Shown: positions 61,634 to 64,000 of the stretch, one piece after another
Numbering within the stretch: the first letter of the stretch is position 1
Layout of the letters: the number at the start of each line of letters is the position of its first letter
Source: Acidovorax carolinensis
Lineage (GTDB): Bacteria > Pseudomonadota > Gammaproteobacteria > Burkholderiales > Burkholderiaceae_C
Direction: 5' to 3'
NCBI RefSeq assembly: GCF_002157145.1
Contig: NZ_CP021361.1
Span: 372,001-436,000 of the forward strand
Length of the DNA stretch: 64,000 bases
The notes under the pieces: generated by a model
Databases searched by the model: none
Seen by the model: only the letters and a program-made list of their open reading frames with translations
Told to the model about the DNA's origin: nothing
Translations under genes and position numbers: made by a program

Positions 61634-62482
61634 TCAGTAGCTGTAGACGCCGCGGCCGGTCTTGCGGCCCAGGCGACCGGCGGCCACCATTTCGCGCAGC
61701 AGCGGACAGGCGCGGTACTTGCTGTCGCCAAACTCGGCCAGGTACACGTCCATCACGGCCAGGCACACGTCCAGGCCCACCATGTCGGCCAGGGCCAGTG
61801 GGCCAATGGGCTGGTTGCAGCCCAGCTTCATGCCGGCGTCAATGTCTTCCGGCGTGGCCAGACCTTCGGCCAGCACGAAGAAAGCCTCGTTGATCATGGG
61901 CACCAGGATGCGGTTGACCACAAAGCCCGGGGCATTCTTCACGGTGATCGGGCTCTTGCCCAGCGCCACGGCCATGGCTTTCACGGCGTCGTGCGTGGCG
62001 TCGCTGGTCTGCAGGCCGCGGATGATCTCCACCAGCGCCATCATGGGCACGGGGTTGAAGAAGTGCATGCCGATGAACTTGTCGGCCCGGCTGGTGGCGG
62101 CGGCAAGCTTGGTGATGGAGATCGACGAGGTGTTGGAGGCAATGATCACGTCGGGGCCGACGATGCCATCGACCTGCTTGAGGATCTTGAGCTTGAGTTC
62201 GTAGTTTTCGGTGGCGGCCTCGATGACGAGCTGTGCAGCCTTCAGGTCGTCGTAGCTGGTGGAGACCTTGATGCGCGCCAGCGCGGTTTCCTTGTCGGCG
62301 GCCGTGATCTTTTCCTTCTTGATCAGGCGGTCCAGGCTGCCCGCCACCGTGGCCAGCCCTTTTTGCACTGCGGCGTCGGAAATGTCCACCATCACCACGT
62401 TAATGCCCGACACGGCACAGGCCTGCGCGATGCCATTGCCCATGGTGCCAGCGCCAATGATGCCAACGGTTTGAATCGTCAT
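61634..62482 (-). CDS. 3-hydroxybutyryl-CoA dehydrogenase
   Basis: 282-residue NAD(P)-dependent short hydroxyacyl-CoA dehydrogenase (Hbd/PaaH type). The Rossmann loop is VGIIGAGTMGNGIAQACAVSG (split, about 6-26). IGMHFFNPVPMMALVEII (about 134-151) contains the active-site His, and GFVVNRILVPMINEAFF and GPLALADMVGLDVCLAVMD mark the helical domain. It converts 3-hydroxybutyryl-CoA to acetoacetyl-CoA in PHB or fatty acid metabolism. The ATG at 62482 begins the Rossmann strand. It is divergent from a GMC oxidoreductase gene. Confidence 0.93.
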   Translation of the reverse strand: MTIQTVGIIGAGTMGNGIAQACAVSGINVVMVDISDAAVQKGLATVAGSLDRLIKKEKITAADKETALARIKVSTSYDDLKAAQLVIEAATENYELKLKILKQVDGIVGPDVIIASNTSSISITKLAAATSRADKFIGMHFFNPVPMMALVEIIRGLQTSDATHDAVKAMAVALGKSPITVKNAPGFVVNRILVPMINEAFFVLAEGLATPEDIDAGMKLGCNQPIGPLALADMVGLDVCLAVMDVYLAEFGDSKYRACPLLREMVAAGRLGRKTGRGVYSY

Positions 62483-62598
62483 GGAGAGAACCCTCTTGGA
62501 AGTGAAAAAAGTAACCGACATGGTAATTGGATCGCATGTCCGTTCGGTTATCGTGCCGACACACCGCTGCATCGAATGGCGGGAGAGACAAGGGAACC

Positions 62599-64000
62599 AT
62601 GTTTGACTACATCGTGATTGGTGGGGGATCGGCCGGCTCGGTGCTGGCGGGGCGGCTGACAGAGGACCCCGCCGTGCGCGTGTGCCTGCTGGAGGCGGGG
62701 CCCGCCGATCAAAGCGTTTTCATCCATTGCCCTGCCGGGCTGGCCGTGATGGCCAAGTTCGAGCTCAATGGCTGGGGGCAGAACACCACGCCGCAGCCAG
62801 GGCTCAATGGCCGCCAGGGCTACCAGCCGCGCGGCAAGGTGCTGGGCGGCTCCAGCTCCATCAATGCCATGATCTATGTGCGCGGCCAGCCTGCCGACTA
62901 CGACCATTGGGCCCAGCAGGGCAACCCCGGCTGGGCATGGAACGATGTCAGGCCCTATTTCCTGCGCGCCGAAAACAACGAGCGCCTGCGGGATGAATGG
63001 CATGGCAAGGGCGGCCCCCTGAACGTGGCCGACCTGCGCGCCCCCAACCGCTTCAGCCAGCTGTTCACCGAGGCGGGCGTGCAGGCCGGCTTTCCGCACA
63101 ACCCCGATTTCAATGGCGCCACGCAAGAAGGCGTGGGCATTTACCAGGTTACGCACAAGAACGGCGAGCGCCATAGCGTGGCCAAGGGCTATCTCACCCC
63201 GCACCTGGGCCGCCCCAACCTGCGCGTCATCACGCAGGCGCATGCCACGCGGGTGCTGCTGGAAGGGCGGCGGGCCGTGGGCGTGGAATACCGCCAGGGC
63301 GGCCAGCTGCACCAGCTCAAGGCCGCGCGCGAAGTGCTGCTGAGCGCGGGCGCGCTGCTGTCGCCGCAGCTGCTCATGCTGTCGGGCATTGGGCCGGGGG
63401 CGCAACTGCAGCGCCACGGCATTGCGGTGCAGCACGACTTGCCCGGCGTGGGCCAACATTTGCATGACCACCCGGATGTGGTGCAGGTGATGGATGCACC
63501 GGGCCTGACGGATCTGTTCGGGCTGTCGCCGCGGGGAATGGTGAACGTGGCACGCGGCATGCTGGAGTGGCGCCGCACCCGTACCGGCATGCTCACCACC
63601 AACTTCGCTGAGGCGGGGGGCTTCATCAAGAGCGATCCGTCCGAACCGGCGCCCGATCTGCAACTGCATTTCGTCATCGGCAAGCTCTTGGACCATGGCC
63701 GCAAGACGGTGCTGGGCCATGGCTATTCCTCCCATGTCTGCCTGCTGCAGCCGCGCAGCCGCGGCACGGTGGCGCTGGCCAGCAATGACCCCCTGCAGCT
63801 GCCGCTGGTGGACCCGCAGTTTTTGAGCGATCCCGACGACATGGTGCGCATGGTGCGGGGCGTCAGGCGTATGCGCGCCATCCTGCAGCAGCCGGCGCTG
63901 GCCCAGTTTGGGGCCAAGGAGCAGGCTGCGTCGGCCAGTGCCAAGACCGATGCGCAGATTGAGCAGTTCATCCGCCAGTACGCCGACACCATCTACCACC
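62599..64000 (+). CDS. GMC family FAD oxidoreductase (choline/alcohol dehydrogenase-like), 3' end outside window
   Basis: At least 467 residues, open at the window edge. The FAD-binding IGGGSAGSVLAGRLTEDP (about residues 7-24), GKVLGGSSSINAMIYVRG (about 88-105), GALLSPQLLMLSGIGP (about 250-265) and the start of the late active-site region (IRQYADTIYH) match the GMC family. Members oxidise choline or other alcohols; the substrate is not clear because the catalytic His pair near the C-terminus lies outside the window. GGGAA precedes the ATG at 62599. It is divergent from 3-hydroxybutyryl-CoA dehydrogenase. Confidence 0.9.
   Translation, partial: MFDYIVIGGGSAGSVLAGRLTEDPAVRVCLLEAGPADQSVFIHCPAGLAVMAKFELNGWGQNTTPQPGLNGRQGYQPRGKVLGGSSSINAMIYVRGQPADYDHWAQQGNPGWAWNDVRPYFLRAENNERLRDEWHGKGGPLNVADLRAPNRFSQLFTEAGVQAGFPHNPDFNGATQEGVGIYQVTHKNGERHSVAKGYLTPHLGRPNLRVITQAHATRVLLEGRRAVGVEYRQGGQLHQLKAAREVLLSAGALLSPQLLMLSGIGPGAQLQRHGIAVQHDLPGVGQHLHDHPDVVQVMDAPGLTDLFGLSPRGMVNVARGMLEWRRTRTGMLTTNFAEAGGFIKSDPSEPAPDLQLHFVIGKLLDHGRKTVLGHGYSSHVCLLQPRSRGTVALASNDPLQLPLVDPQFLSDPDDMVRMVRGVRRMRAILQQPALAQFGAKEQAASASAKTDAQIEQFIRQYADTIYH

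Overview
The window is a high-GC betaproteobacterial chromosome segment, most likely from the Comamonadaceae (Acidovorax or a close relative). This rests on gene content and protein style: Bug/TctC binding proteins, liv-type ABC transport with CoA ligases, DUF3108/DUF3567/DUF1840 proteins, a PHA granule protein, and a dispersed AGCGCTT/AAGCGCT hairpin repeat typical of this group as I recall it. I see no rRNA, tRNA, CRISPR array, IS element or prophage.

Layout. 1-4229: a co-directional oxygen/NO-related set (3' part of B12-dependent ribonucleotide reductase, NnrS, nitroreductase, a small unknown protein, hemerythrin). 4392-7525: an AbrB-like membrane protein facing DUF3567 across a shared terminator, then a DUF3108 protein. 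7622-11496: a fumarylacetoacetase-family enzyme and an electrophile-stress set (NemR-type regulator with a palindromic site, YqhD aldehyde reductase, DJ-1/Hsp31-like protein). 11630-19014: an orphan molybdopterin oxidoreductase, an orphan Tat-exported ABC binding protein, ArgE, an M20 aminoacylase, a DUF2817 hydrolase and acyl-CoA-binding protein. 19092-23648: a nitroreductase/PHA/aminopeptidase operon, a tag gene remnant joined to a small zinc-ribbon membrane protein, an MFS transporter and ArsC.

23694-35539 is the metabolic centrepiece, a complete phosphonate catabolism locus: phnF-DUF1045-phnN on the minus strand, divergent from phnGHIJ-GNAT-phnKLM and phnCDE, ending in a PhnZ-like HD-domain oxygenase. 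Two PhnF-like operators flank its transcription units. 35922-37519: a cyclopropane fatty acid synthase-like methyltransferase and DUF1840. 37676-47735 (minus strand): a Bug-family binding protein and a seven-gene acyl-CoA synthetase/livGHMKF/phenylacetate-CoA ligase-like cluster with strong hairpins in front of livF.

48004-54067: a Crp/Fnr regulator, a coupled DUF4394-cupredoxin-GGDEF/EAL operon, and an RluB/RluF-type pseudouridine synthase whose 5' end looks frameshifted. 54205-64000: htpG, a small unknown protein, SrkA-like kinase, a kinase/universal-stress fusion overlapping a metallophosphoesterase, the ohrR-ohr peroxide operon with tandem operators, 3-hydroxybutyryl-CoA dehydrogenase, and a GMC oxidoreductase cut by the window end.

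The most notable non-gene structure is a ~50-bp imperfect hairpin repeat present nine times (eight intergenic, often just after a gene; one inside the aminopeptidase coding sequence and translated in frame).
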